The notes under the pieces were generated by a model. It saw only the letters and a program-made list of their open reading frames with translations. It made no database searches and was not told the origin of the DNA. Shown piece after piece: positions 9,047-16,349 of a DNA stretch of 64,000 nucleotides. The position numbers and the translations under genes are program-made. Numbering within the stretch: position 1 is the stretch's first letter; the number at the start of each line of letters is the position of its first letter. Source of the DNA: an uncultured Xylophilus sp. (GTDB taxonomy: Bacteria; Pseudomonadota; Gammaproteobacteria; Burkholderiales; Burkholderiaceae_C); the NCBI GenBank assembly GCA_913776965.1, contig CAJYQL010000123.1, positions 39,504 through 103,503 on the forward strand. The letters are read 5' to 3'.

Positions 9047-9362
9047 GGGGATGCGCACGGGCAGCGGGCGATGCATCCATCTACAGAGGTGCTGCCAAGG
9101 CGACACAGGGCATCTGAAAACGGTATTTCGCGGGTTTCTGCAGAGGGCGGTGGGCCTGGGCATCAGGCACCATCGACGGTTGCAATGCAGGCGTATCAGA
9201 TGACTCGCCCAGGACCGACCCTGTGCCAGGAACAAGCGTTGAAAACCATCCGTGAAAATTTAGGTTTGTATAAACAGCCGTGTGGTCGGATTGGCCGCAG
9301 GAGAAAGCAGATTTTGCGCATTGGCGGACCATCCAGTTCTTCATCGCTGTCGTCCAATTCAC
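9047..9362. other. Intergenic stretch at the left edge of the cassette array
   Basis: No convincing gene is visible on either strand. Composition shifts from GC-rich to more AT-rich at about 9,180, which marks the left border of the imported DNA. No integron-integrase fragment could be recognised. The segment just before 9363 would be where an attI or the tail of a lost attC lies, but no partner R'' box could be found. Confidence 0.4.
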
Positions 9363-9381
9363 GTTAGGGCGCATCGGAATC

Positions 9382-9981
9382 ATGGATCAACTACGCATCG
9401 AGCTTGAAAAAGCCGCGCTTGAGGCTTTTCGGCGTTCGGCAGCCCAGCATCGTTTTGAGACGATTTATTGCGCAGCGCTTTATACAAGCGGCGAGTATGG
9501 ATACGTATGCGATACCGTTTCCACGGTTGAAGGGCTCCATCAGATCGCAAAGAACTACGTGCAGAAGGGATCGTTTGAAAATATTCAGAAAGCAGTTCGC
9601 GACTTGAAATGGAGCCCCTGTGACTCTCCGTACCACTTGGAAAACGAGCACCTTTTCGAAAGAAGCAATGCGCTTCTGAGTCAAATTTGGAATGCTGTGC
9701 GCCAGGATCCTGCAGGGGATTCAGATCGCGTCTATCGCGAGGTTCACGCAGTTTTTGTGGATGTGCTTAAAACCGTGCGCGGCTCCAACATCTTCGCGCC
9801 AGATTGCCTCATCACGTTGCTAGCCGGAGACCAAAGTGACGAGGCGCGTCTTGTTAATTCCGAAGAAGTGAACCCATTCTCAATTTGTCGCGTATTTGAG
9901 GCTGATCTGACACTCGACGCCAAGCGACTCGCAAGGTTGCGGGCTACGCGGTGGCCATCAGACGATAGCTATGAGCCCTAA
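9382..9981 (+). CDS. Cassette 1: DUF4303-like protein
   Basis: 199 residues from the ATG at 9382, only 12 bp after the cassette front; the in-frame start at 9280 would cross the recombination point and is rejected. The N-terminal part (LEKAALEAFRRSAAQH...ETIYCAALYTSGEYGYV) resembles DUF4303 proteins, which are soluble alpha/beta proteins of unknown function often found in accessory DNA. The remainder has no motif I recognise. The TAA stop lies inside the R'' box of attC 1, as is common for cassette genes. No ribosome site is obvious, so it may depend on an upstream promoter. The family call is from memory and moderate. Confidence 0.6.
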   Translation: MDQLRIELEKAALEAFRRSAAQHRFETIYCAALYTSGEYGYVCDTVSTVEGLHQIAKNYVQKGSFENIQKAVRDLKWSPCDSPYHLENEHLFERSNALLSQIWNAVRQDPAGDSDRVYREVHAVFVDVLKTVRGSNIFAPDCLITLLAGDQSDEARLVNSEEVNPFSICRVFEADLTLDAKRLARLRATRWPSDDSYEP

Positions 9982-10033
9982 CATGCATTTCCATCGGACC
10001 GCCTGCGGCGTCCGCTGAAATCTGACGTTAGGC
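9975..10033 (+). other. attC site 1
   Basis: Begins GCCCTAAC and ends GTTAGGC (10027-10033). Inside are further paired boxes, ATTTC with GAAAT, around a central hairpin CGGAC...GTCCG, giving the R''-L''-loop-L'-R' layout of an attC site folded as single strand. Length is about 59 nt. Confidence 0.85.
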
Positions 10034-10040
10034 GTTGCAG

Positions 10041-10382
10041 ATGTACAGGCTCTACCCACTTGGCGCGATCGATCACGATCCTGAGGCGCTATGGCTTTCG
10101 TACGATTGGGGAGAGTCTTTTGACAACCAGGAATGGCGGCAGTGCGTCGAAGACTTCCTAGGCGAGATCAAACAGCTTGGTCACCAAGTCGCTCCACTCT
10201 CGGTGCCGCCATTCACGCCCACAGAAGACTTCGTCAAGATCGAATATCTGATTGGCGGCGTGCGAACGATCTTCACATCCGACCATCTGCTTTCTCTGAT
10301 CACAGTACACCCTGAAAATCAAAGTGTTCTTCGCGGTGCATGGGAATCCATCGGAAACAGAGTTGGCTGGGAAACGCAATGA
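10041..10382 (+). CDS. Cassette 2: hypothetical protein
   Basis: 113 residues, starting with the ATG 8 bp after the cassette front (MYRLYPLGAIDH). It is a soluble, Trp-rich, acidic protein without signal peptide or membrane segment (LSYDWGESFDNQEW, KIEYLIGGVRTIFTSDHLL). I do not recognise a family. Its size and composition would fit a small immunity or antitoxin-like protein, but nothing in the sequence proves that. About 70 bp separate its stop from attC 2, and I see no second gene there. Confidence 0.6.
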   Translation: MYRLYPLGAIDHDPEALWLSYDWGESFDNQEWRQCVEDFLGEIKQLGHQVAPLSVPPFTPTEDFVKIEYLIGGVRTIFTSDHLLSLITVHPENQSVLRGAWESIGNRVGWETQ

Positions 10383-10452
10383 ACTACGCCAAGCAACAGT
10401 CGCATAGACGTGAGGCAAGCGGAAGGCAGGCATGCGCCATGCGCAACGCAAC

Positions 10453-10521
10453 GCCTAACCCTTCCATCGAAAGGACGCTGCCCGGCAAGCCGGTCAACGC
10501 CCCTCATGTCAAACGTTGGGC
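10453..10521 (+). other. attC site 2
   Basis: R'' GCCTAAC (10453-10459) and R' GTTGGGC (10515-10521), with a central CCGGC-AA-GCCGG hairpin. It shares CCTTCC-TCGA-AGGAC and CTCATGTCAAACGTT blocks with attC 3, so the two are clearly homologous sites of about 69 nt. Confidence 0.85.
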
Positions 10522-10535
10522 GTCATAGGAAGAAC

Positions 10536-11075
10536 ATGGATCACTTTGAAAGCTTGGTCTGCACCCTACTCGAAACAGACGGGTATTGGATACGCCGCTC
10601 ATTCAAAGTCAGCCTTACCAAGGAAGAGAAAAGAGAAATTGGGAAGCCATCAATTCCGAGACCAGAAATCGACATCCTCGCTTTCCGGTTCGAGAAGAAC
10701 GAAGTGGTAGCGATGGAAGTCAAGTCGTTCCTAGACTCAGGCGGCCTCGCTCTAAAACAACTGCAAGCTGAACACGAAACACCGGAAGGGCGCTACAAGC
10801 TCTTCACGTCAAAGCGCTATCGAACGATAGTCCTCGAAAGATTGCATCAAGATCTGATCGCGTGCGGGATGGCCAACGAACAAACGAAAGTGGTTCTGGG
10901 GCTGGCGGTCGGAAAGGTTCATCAGAATCGCAGCGAACCCATACAACAGTTCATGCAAGAGAAAGGGCTGCTCTTCTGGTCTCCTGAAGACATAAAGAAG
11001 AGAGTCACAGCCCTGGCGGATCGAGCGTACGAGAACGATCCCGCAATCCTGGTGGCGAAGGTTCTCCTGCGATGA
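10536..11075 (+). CDS. Cassette 3: PD-(D/E)XK nuclease-like protein
   Basis: 179 residues from the ATG at 10536, with ribosome site AGGAAGAAC and the cassette front 21 bp upstream. The N-terminal helix (MDHFESLVCTLLETDGYWIRRSFKVSL) is followed by PEIDILAFRF near residue 46 and VVAMEVKSFLDSGG, giving the E...D...E-X-K pattern of the PD-(D/E)XK nuclease fold, as in restriction and repair endonucleases. The C-terminal half is helical with no partner domain. A stand-alone nuclease in a cassette could be anti-phage or a decayed restriction enzyme. The motif is clear; the role is inference. Confidence 0.65.
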   Translation: MDHFESLVCTLLETDGYWIRRSFKVSLTKEEKREIGKPSIPRPEIDILAFRFEKNEVVAMEVKSFLDSGGLALKQLQAEHETPEGRYKLFTSKRYRTIVLERLHQDLIACGMANEQTKVVLGLAVGKVHQNRSEPIQQFMQEKGLLFWSPEDIKKRVTALADRAYENDPAILVAKVLLR

Positions 11076-11076
11076 C

Positions 11077-11145
11077 GCCCAACCCTTCCGTCGAGAGGAC
11101 TCATCCCGACAAGCCGGGCCGAGCCTCTCATGTCAAACGTTAGTG
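11077..11145 (+). other. attC site 3 (R' box imperfect)
   Basis: R'' is GCCCAAC (11077-11083); the right end is GTTAGTG (11139-11145), which departs from the GTTRRRY consensus. The internal blocks match attC 2. The right end overlaps the TAA stop of vapC on the other strand (11140-11142), so the array ends exactly at that gene. Confidence 0.75.
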
Positions 11146-11520
11146 CAGCGGCACAGCGAGGTACAAAACCCCGAGAGCCTCCGCCATGTCGGCCAGCCGG
11201 CGGTCCAGGGTCCACAGGACTGCCTCGGGCGTCAGGATCGTCGAGGCCAGCAAGGTCAGGTCCACCAGTCCACAACCGCGGTCGTATAGCTGCTCACGGT
11301 CCAGGAAGGCGATGACCTCCCCGACCGTGGCTTGGCTGGCCGGCGCCAGATCGGCTAGGTCGCGCAGTAGGGCGGTGCGCTGCGGTGGTGTTCCGCAGGC
11401 GATCTCGCCCAGCACCATGGGATGCATCAGCACCCGGTCGGCCTCCAGCAGTGCTGCAAGCGCGTCGTTACGCTGCCGGAAATGCGCGATCCAGACGGAG
11501 GTATCGACCAGGACCCTCAC
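11140..11520 (-). CDS. vapC: VapC-type PIN-domain ribonuclease toxin
   Basis: 126 residues starting with GTG, which overlaps the vapB stop as GTGA. PIN-domain acidic residues are visible: VDTSVWI at the N-terminus, MVLGEIACG near residue 35, and [10 protein letters not shown] and [12 protein letters not shown] in the second half. VapC toxins cleave RNA, often initiator tRNA or rRNA loops, and are neutralised by the co-encoded VapB. Composition is GC-rich like the chromosome, unlike the cassettes next to it. Its stop codon is inside the last attC end. Confidence 0.85.
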   Translation of the reverse strand: MRVLVDTSVWIAHFRQRNDALAALLEADRVLMHPMVLGEIACGTPPQRTALLRDLADLAPASQATVGEVIAFLDREQLYDRGCGLVDLTLLASTILTPEAVLWTLDRRLADMAEALGVLYLAVPLH

Positions 11521-11720
11521 GCGGGAGCATCCTCGCGCCGGCGCGGAACATCGGCCAGGTCAGGGGCCGTCCCGCCCAGCGCAGCCAGCCGCCGGCCCGC
11601 CTGCACGCGGACGAAGGTCTTGACCGCCTCGCGGAACAGGTCGGCCTTGTCCATGGTCGGATCGGCCACTTCCAGGGCGCGGTCGTACAGGGTGTCGTCG
11701 ATGGTGACGGTAGTGCGCAT
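11517..11720 (-). CDS. vapB: VapB-type antitoxin
   Basis: 67 residues from the ATG at 11720 with ribosome site GAGGAAAGCC; the upstream in-frame ATGs lack one. It begins [20 protein letters not shown], a ribbon-helix-helix DNA-binding N-terminus of the VapB type, followed by a toxin-binding tail rich in Arg and Ala. It overlaps vapC by 4 bp, the usual antitoxin-first order. As in the family, the VapBC complex probably represses its own promoter just upstream, between 11721 and 11800. Confidence 0.8.
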   Translation of the reverse strand: MRTTVTIDDTLYDRALEVADPTMDKADLFREAVKTFVRVQAGRRLAALGGTAPDLADVPRRREDAPA

Positions 11721-11805
11721 GGCTTTCCTCATCAAAATCGGCATCATCATGCATCAGATTGATGACTGATGGAACGGCCTTGGTCGTCTGCCGACACTCG
11801 ACGGT

Positions 11806-13230
11806 TCATCCGGCGCTGAACAGTGGAGTATCCCAACGCGCCGCGTGCCCAGCAAAGTCTTCACTCGGCAATGCCTGGCAGGCCGCGACCAAAGCGTGCG
11901 CCGTCGAATCGTCCACCGCCGGCGCAAACGCCCGCAACCGCGCCTGCAGCCCTTCCCAGGTGAACGGGTCCTCCGGATCGCCCCGCCGCAGTTCCCGGTA
12001 CGCACGCACCTCCCGCCCGTCGCGCAGCACGATCCGCACCTCGCTCGGCCGCTTCTGCGGGAACGCCTTCTGGTACTCCGGCTCGGTCCGGACCGTGATG
12101 CGCCCGGCCAACGCCTGCAGGGCCGGGTCGTCGAACGCGGGCGCTTCCACGTCGGCGATGCCGATGCTGCCCCGCGTCAGCAGCACCGCGACCAAATAGC
12201 GCAAACAGAAGCTCGCCTCCGACGCCTTGGCCGGCCAGTGCACGCCGGCGATCTTCAAGGCGTGGGGAAAGATCGCGATGTCCACCGCCTGTATGTCGGC
12301 GGCGGCGATGCCGTGCTGCTGGATCAGCTCCAGCGTCGCGTCCAGCGGGGTGAACAACATGGCGCAGGCGGGCCAGGCCTTGATGGTGGCGGTGTGGATG
12401 CGCGCCGGGGCATCCAGGTCGCCGTCCAGAGCGGACAGCGGGCCATTGCCCGACAGTGCGGCGTACAGGCCGCGCGGGCCGGTGACGAACGCGCGCGCAC
12501 CGGGCAGGCCGGCGCGGGCGGCGTAGGCGGCGGTCATGCCGTTGCGCACCGCGAAGGCGGGGTGCAGCGACTTGGCTTCGTGCGCGTCGTCGTCCACCAG
12601 CTGCCACAGGCCGGCGGCCTGGGTGGCGGCGATGCCGAGGGCGTGGTGCAGCCGCGGGGCGTCCAGGCCCAGCGCCAGGCCGGCGGCGGCCGCGGCGCCC
12701 ACCGCGCCCGCGGTGGCGGTGGCGTGGAACATGCCGGCGTGGCCCGCGCCCATCGCCTCGCCGACGCGCAGCGCGACTTCGTAGCCGCCGACGATGGCCT
12801 GCGCGACCTGGCCGTTCGTCAGGCCCAGCGCGGGCGCCAGCGCCAGCACCGGGGTGATCGCGACCACGCCGGGGTGCAGCATCGCGGCGCGGTGGGCGTC
12901 GTCGATCTCGCGCAGGTGGCAGATGCCGGCGTTGGCGAAGGCCGCGGCCATCGGGGTGGCGCCGGCGGCGTCGCCGAACGTCGCGGCCGGCCCGTCGCCC
13001 GGGAACAGCTCGCGCGCCAGGCCGCGCAGCGTGGCGGCGGCGGGCAGGTCTATCGCCGACCAGCCTGCGGTGAACCAGTCGAGCAGTGCCTGCGACAACC
13101 GTTCGCGCGTGGCCTGCGGCATCGGGCGCGCGGCCTGCGCCAGCACGTGCGCAACCAGCGTGGCTTCGGGCAGGTCGCCGTTGCGGGGGGCCGGGGCGTC
13201 GCCGGAAGAGGAGTCGGTGGAAAGCGCCAT
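11806..13230 (-). CDS. MmgE/PrpD family protein
   Basis: 474 residues from the ATG at 13230, preceded by GGAG; the in-frame ATG at 13242 is worse placed. The MmgE/PrpD fold is recognisable: DWFTAGWSAIDLP, GYEVALRVGEAMG, a Gly/Ala-rich helical core, and PACAMLFTPLDATLE. The family includes 2-methylcitrate dehydratase, cis-aconitate decarboxylase and iminodisuccinate epimerase, so a dehydratase or epimerase on a polycarboxylate is expected. The Asp/His-rich loop LREIDDAHRAAMLHPG may be in the active site. It is divergent from the metallo-hydrolase gene with an IclR-like palindrome between them, shared with the dehydrogenase run. It is not the PrpBCD type, since no prpB/prpC are near. Confidence 0.85.
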   Translation of the reverse strand: MALSTDSSSGDAPAPRNGDLPEATLVAHVLAQAARPMPQATRERLSQALLDWFTAGWSAIDLPAAATLRGLARELFPGDGPAATFGDAAGATPMAAAFANAGICHLREIDDAHRAAMLHPGVVAITPVLALAPALGLTNGQVAQAIVGGYEVALRVGEAMGAGHAGMFHATATAGAVGAAAAAGLALGLDAPRLHHALGIAATQAAGLWQLVDDDAHEAKSLHPAFAVRNGMTAAYAARAGLPGARAFVTGPRGLYAALSGNGPLSALDGDLDAPARIHTATIKAWPACAMLFTPLDATLELIQQHGIAAADIQAVDIAIFPHALKIAGVHWPAKASEASFCLRYLVAVLLTRGSIGIADVEAPAFDDPALQALAGRITVRTEPEYQKAFPQKRPSEVRIVLRDGREVRAYRELRRGDPEDPFTWEGLQARLRAFAPAVDDSTAHALVAACQALPSEDFAGHAARWDTPLFSAG

Positions 13231-13244
13231 CGTCGTCTCCATTG

Positions 13245-13278
13245 TTTTATTGAATGAAACATCTTTCATTATATAAAA
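13245..13278. promoter_or_regulatory. Candidate IclR-family operator, copy 2
   Basis: Core AATGAAA-CATC-TTTCATT (13253-13270), with outer arms TTTTAT (13245-13250) and ATAAAA (13273-13278) on the same centre. The TGAAA-N4-TTTCA layout is identical to the site at 8134-8147. It lies between the divergent PrpD-like and metallo-hydrolase genes; the TATATAAAAT on its right edge could be a -10 region for the plus-strand gene. Confidence 0.7.
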
Positions 13279-13309
13279 TGACACGCATCGCCACCGGAAG
13301 CCCGCTGCC

Positions 13310-14182
13310 ATGACGCTCTCGATCCAGTCCTTCTTCGATGCCGGCACCTCGACCTTCACCCATGTGCTGGACGACGGCGCCGGCGATTGCGCGGTGATCG
13401 ACCCGGTGCTCGGCTTCGACCCGCATGCCGGCCGCACCGACCCGCGGCCGGCCGAGGCGGTGGGGGCCTACCTGTCGGCCCGCGGGCTGCGGCTGCAGTG
13501 GCTGCTGGAGACGCATGCGCATGCCGACCACCTGTCGGGCGCACCCTGGCTGCAGCGGCGCTTCGGCGGCACGCTGGCGATCGGCCGCGGGATCACCCAG
13601 GTGCAGCAGGCGTTCCGCGGCATCTTCCACGCCGAGGACATGGCGGCCGACGGCTCCCAGTTCGGCCGCCTGTTCGCCGACGGGGAGACCTTCGCCATCG
13701 GCCGGCTGCAGGCCACCGCGCTGCACGTGCCCGGCCACACGCCGGCCGACGTGGCCTACCGCATCGCCGACCCCGAGGGCGGGCCGGATGCGGTCTTCGT
13801 CGGCGACACGCTGTTCATGCCGGACCTGGGCACCGCCCGCTGCGACTTTCCCGGCGGCGACGCACCGACGCTGTTCCGCTCGATCCGCCGGCTGCTGGCG
13901 CTGCCGCCGGAGACCGCCCTGTACCTGTGCCACGACTACCCGCCCGCCGGCCGCACCGCCACCTGCCGCACCACGGTGGCCGAGCAGCGCGCGGCCAACA
14001 TCCATGTGCGCGACGGGGTAGACGAAGCCGCCTTCGTCGAGCGCCGACAGGCGCGCGATGCGACGCTGGCGCTGCCGGTGCTGATGCTGCCCTCGGTGCA
14101 GGTGAACATGCGCGCCGGGCGGCTACCGCCGGCGGAGGCGAACGGCACGGCTTATCTGAAGATTCCGGTCGACCGGCTGTGA
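13310..14182 (+). CDS. MBL-fold hydrolase of the persulfide dioxygenase (ETHE1/Blh) group
   Basis: 290 residues. The metal-binding motif is THAHADHLSGA at residues 66-76; further ligands are in HVPGHTPADVAY and GDTLFMPDLGTARCDFPGGD, and the chain ends with KIPVDRL. These are features of the Blh/ETHE1 group, which are mononuclear iron enzymes that oxidise glutathione persulfide to sulfite; other members are hydroxyacylglutathione hydrolases. There is no rhodanese or DUF442 domain fused. The gene is alone on its strand and diverges from the PrpD-like gene across the shared IclR-like site. Together with the sulfurtransferase it points to sulfane-sulfur handling. Confidence 0.82.
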   Translation: MTLSIQSFFDAGTSTFTHVLDDGAGDCAVIDPVLGFDPHAGRTDPRPAEAVGAYLSARGLRLQWLLETHAHADHLSGAPWLQRRFGGTLAIGRGITQVQQAFRGIFHAEDMAADGSQFGRLFADGETFAIGRLQATALHVPGHTPADVAYRIADPEGGPDAVFVGDTLFMPDLGTARCDFPGGDAPTLFRSIRRLLALPPETALYLCHDYPPAGRTATCRTTVAEQRAANIHVRDGVDEAAFVERRQARDATLALPVLMLPSVQVNMRAGRLPPAEANGTAYLKIPVDRL

Positions 14183-14230
14183 ACGCGGCGGTGCGCGGCG
14201 TGCCGGCGCCAAGGCATCGCTCCTGAAACG

Positions 14231-14271
14231 ATAGCTGCTTGCGCCGCAGCGACGGGCGCTGGAGGCGGATT
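14231..14271 (+). repeat. Dispersed 41-bp repeat, copy A
   Basis: ATAGCTGC, 15 variable bases, GGGCGCTGGAGG, then CGGATT. It lies in the gap after the metallo-hydrolase gene. Two other copies with the same spacing are at 16724-16764 and, inverted, at 37538-37578. Confidence 0.75.
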
Positions 14272-14463
14272 TGTGTCGTATCCGGTGCTGCGCATACACC
14301 AGGTGACAGGCGGCAGTCACAGGGACGCCCGCCGATGCCGGCGAGCCGGCGCCCTCGCCCCGGCTGTCATGCCCGGGTCACGCGGCGCGGGCACCGTGGC
14401 GGATTCGGCGGGACGTCCGGTTCCGCGTCTTCCCCATCCTGTGCTCCCCGCGCCGTCTCCACC

Positions 14464-15927
14464 ATGGTCCGCCCTTCCGCTCCCGCTACTCCCGCCCTGC
14501 CGGCCGCCCGCCGCCTGCCCGCCTTCGCCGCCGTGCTGGCCGTCACCGCCGCGATGCTGGCGCTGCCCGCCACTGCCCAGCAGGCGCCGGCCACGCCCGC
14601 CGCCGCTGCCGGCACCGCGCCCGCCGCGCCGCCCGTCGCCTTCCCCGCCACGCTCGCCGGCCATGCGCTGCTGCCGGCCCGCAGCCTGGTGCCCGCGCCG
14701 GCGGACGCACCGGCCGACCTGCGCAGCAGCGGCAAGTTCACCACTGGCCAGCGGGTCGAGCAGATCGGCAGCGTCGAAGGCACCTCCGCCGGCCGCAAGA
14801 CCGGCGTGTCGCTGCCCTTCGCCGGCCAGCCGCTGCAGGGCCATTCGGGCATCAAGCGCATGGCCGACGGCACCTTCTGGGTGCTGACCGACAACGGCGC
14901 CGGCGCCAAGGCCAATTCGCCGGACTTCATGCTGTACCTAAACCACTACCGCATGGATTTCCAGGCCGGCACCATCGAGCGGCTCCACACCGTCTTCCTG
15001 CACGACCCTGACAAGAAGGTGCCGTTCCGCATCGTCCAGGAAGGCACCGCGCAGCGCTACCTGACCGGCAGCGACTTCGATCCCGAGAGTTTTCAGTTCG
15101 CCGGCGGCTCGCTCTGGATCGGCGACGAGTTCGGCCCCTTCCTGATCCAGGCGGATCTGCAGGGCAAGGTGATTGCGGTGTTCGACACGCTGGTCGACGG
15201 CAAGCCGGTCCGCTCGCCCGACCATCCGGCGGTGCTCACCCCCGGCGCGCCCGACGCGGCGCCGGCGGCCGCCCAGCGCTTCGACATCAAGCGCAGCAAG
15301 GGCTTCGAGGGCATGGCCGCCTCGCCCGACGGCAGCCGCCTCTATGCGCTGCTCGAAGGCCCGGTGTGGAATGCCGACACCAAGGACTACGAACGCATCG
15401 GCGGCAAGGAAGCGCTGCGCGTGCTGGAGTTCGATACCCGCGCGGCCCGCTGGACCGGCCGGTCTTGGCGGTACCCGCTGGAGGCCAACGGCCACGCGAT
15501 CGGCGACTTCAACATGGTCGATGCGACCACTGCCCTGGTGATCGAGCGCGACAACGGCGAAGGCACCGCCGCCCGCGCCTGCCCGCCGGGCGAGAAGCGC
15601 GGCGACTGCTTCCACGACCTGGCGAAGTTCAAGCGCGTCTACAAGATCGAGATGACCGATGCGAACGCGGGCGGCGCAGTGCGCAAGATCGGCTACATCG
15701 ACCTGATGAACATCCAGGACCCGCAGCGACGCGCCCGCACGCCGCTCGACGGCGGCGTGCTGACCTTCCCGTTCTTCACGATCGAGAACGTGGACGTGGT
15801 CGATGCGAACCACATCGTCGTCGGCAACGACAACAACCTGCCGTTCTCCAGCAGCCGGTCGCCGAACCAGGCGGACGACAACGAGATGGTGCTGCTTGAG
15901 GTGGGGGCGTTCCTGCGGGCGCCTTGA
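14464..15927 (+). CDS. Exported esterase-like/phytase-like protein (PF13449 type)
   Basis: 487 residues from the ATG at 14464; earlier in-frame starts give no signal peptide. Residues 1-40 form a signal peptide ending LPATAQQ, followed by an Ala/Pro linker. The core contains GHSGIKRMADGTFWVLTDNGAG, SFQFAGGSLWIGDEFGPFLIQAD and KGFEGMAASPDGSRLYALLEGP, typical of the esterase-like-activity-of-phytase beta-propeller family. It probably acts in the periplasm on a phosphate ester, but experimental support in the family is thin. The gene stands alone. A dispersed repeat lies in the upstream gap. Confidence 0.8.
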   Translation: MVRPSAPATPALPAARRLPAFAAVLAVTAAMLALPATAQQAPATPAAAAGTAPAAPPVAFPATLAGHALLPARSLVPAPADAPADLRSSGKFTTGQRVEQIGSVEGTSAGRKTGVSLPFAGQPLQGHSGIKRMADGTFWVLTDNGAGAKANSPDFMLYLNHYRMDFQAGTIERLHTVFLHDPDKKVPFRIVQEGTAQRYLTGSDFDPESFQFAGGSLWIGDEFGPFLIQADLQGKVIAVFDTLVDGKPVRSPDHPAVLTPGAPDAAPAAAQRFDIKRSKGFEGMAASPDGSRLYALLEGPVWNADTKDYERIGGKEALRVLEFDTRAARWTGRSWRYPLEANGHAIGDFNMVDATTALVIERDNGEGTAARACPPGEKRGDCFHDLAKFKRVYKIEMTDANAGGAVRKIGYIDLMNIQDPQRRARTPLDGGVLTFPFFTIENVDVVDANHIVVGNDNNLPFSSSRSPNQADDNEMVLLEVGAFLRAP

Positions 15928-16039
15928 GGACGGCACGCCGTCTGTAGGCGGCGTCGGCGGCGACGGTTGGACAGGTTCTTCACCCGGAGCAGCGCTGCGT
16001 CCGACCCCGGGCGGATATCCGCAGGGCCATCCTGCCGGC

Positions 16040-16255
16040 ATGACTGATCCACGCAATGTCGCGCACGACAAAAAAGTGCAACAGGAAAAGAAGAAACACG
16101 GCGAAGAGATCGCACCCGGTGCGATCCACGCACCGCAGCCGGGCCAGAAGCCTGCGTTGCAGCGCGACGAGTCGGACGATGCCGCCGACAAGGCAGACAA
16201 GGCGGACAAGGCCGACAAAGGCGACAAGGGCGCGAAGCAGGACCACGCGAAGTAG
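16040..16255 (+). CDS. Small hydrophilic low-complexity protein
   Basis: 71 residues, MTDPRNVAHDKKVQQEKKKHGEEI..., ending in a Lys/Asp/Ala tandem (ADKADKADKADKGDKG). It is highly charged with no signal peptide or membrane segment, and probably intrinsically disordered. No family with a known job is recognised. A TGTAGGC heptamer that recurs before stress-type genes in this window is about 90 bp upstream. The frame and codon pattern look coding, but no strong ribosome site is present. Confidence 0.5.
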   Translation: MTDPRNVAHDKKVQQEKKKHGEEIAPGAIHAPQPGQKPALQRDESDDAADKADKADKADKGDKGAKQDHAK

Positions 16256-16349
16256 CCTTCGGTTCATTCCTCCCGTCGAGTCCATCACCTGCCCGGACGG
16301 CCGTCGGCCCTCCGGGCATCGGCACGAAGGGAGCAGGTGGGCCGTGGGA

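Larger units (their letters stand above)
9363..11146 (+). mobile_element. Integron gene-cassette array without integrase (CALIN-like), three cassettes
   Basis: Three same-direction ORFs are each followed by an attC-like hairpin site. The front of each cassette is the reverse complement of the R'' end of its own attC: GTTAGGGC (9363) with GCCCTAAC (9975), GTTAGGCG (10027) with CGCCTAAC (10452), and GTTGGGCGTC (10515) with GACGCCCAAC (11074). This is the signature expected of cassettes inserted as circles. No intI gene is present between the IclR and vapC genes. Base composition of the array is visibly lower in GC than both sides. Confidence 0.85.

Noticed and set aside
9280-9381. Upstream start for the DUF4303-like cassette gene
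   Set aside because: It would cross the cassette recombination point at 9363; the ATG at 9382 lies just inside the cassette and gives the family N-terminus.
11140-11720. vapBC as a fourth, complete integron cassette
   Set aside because: It points the other way, has chromosome-like composition, and no attC or matching R'' box was found beyond vapB.
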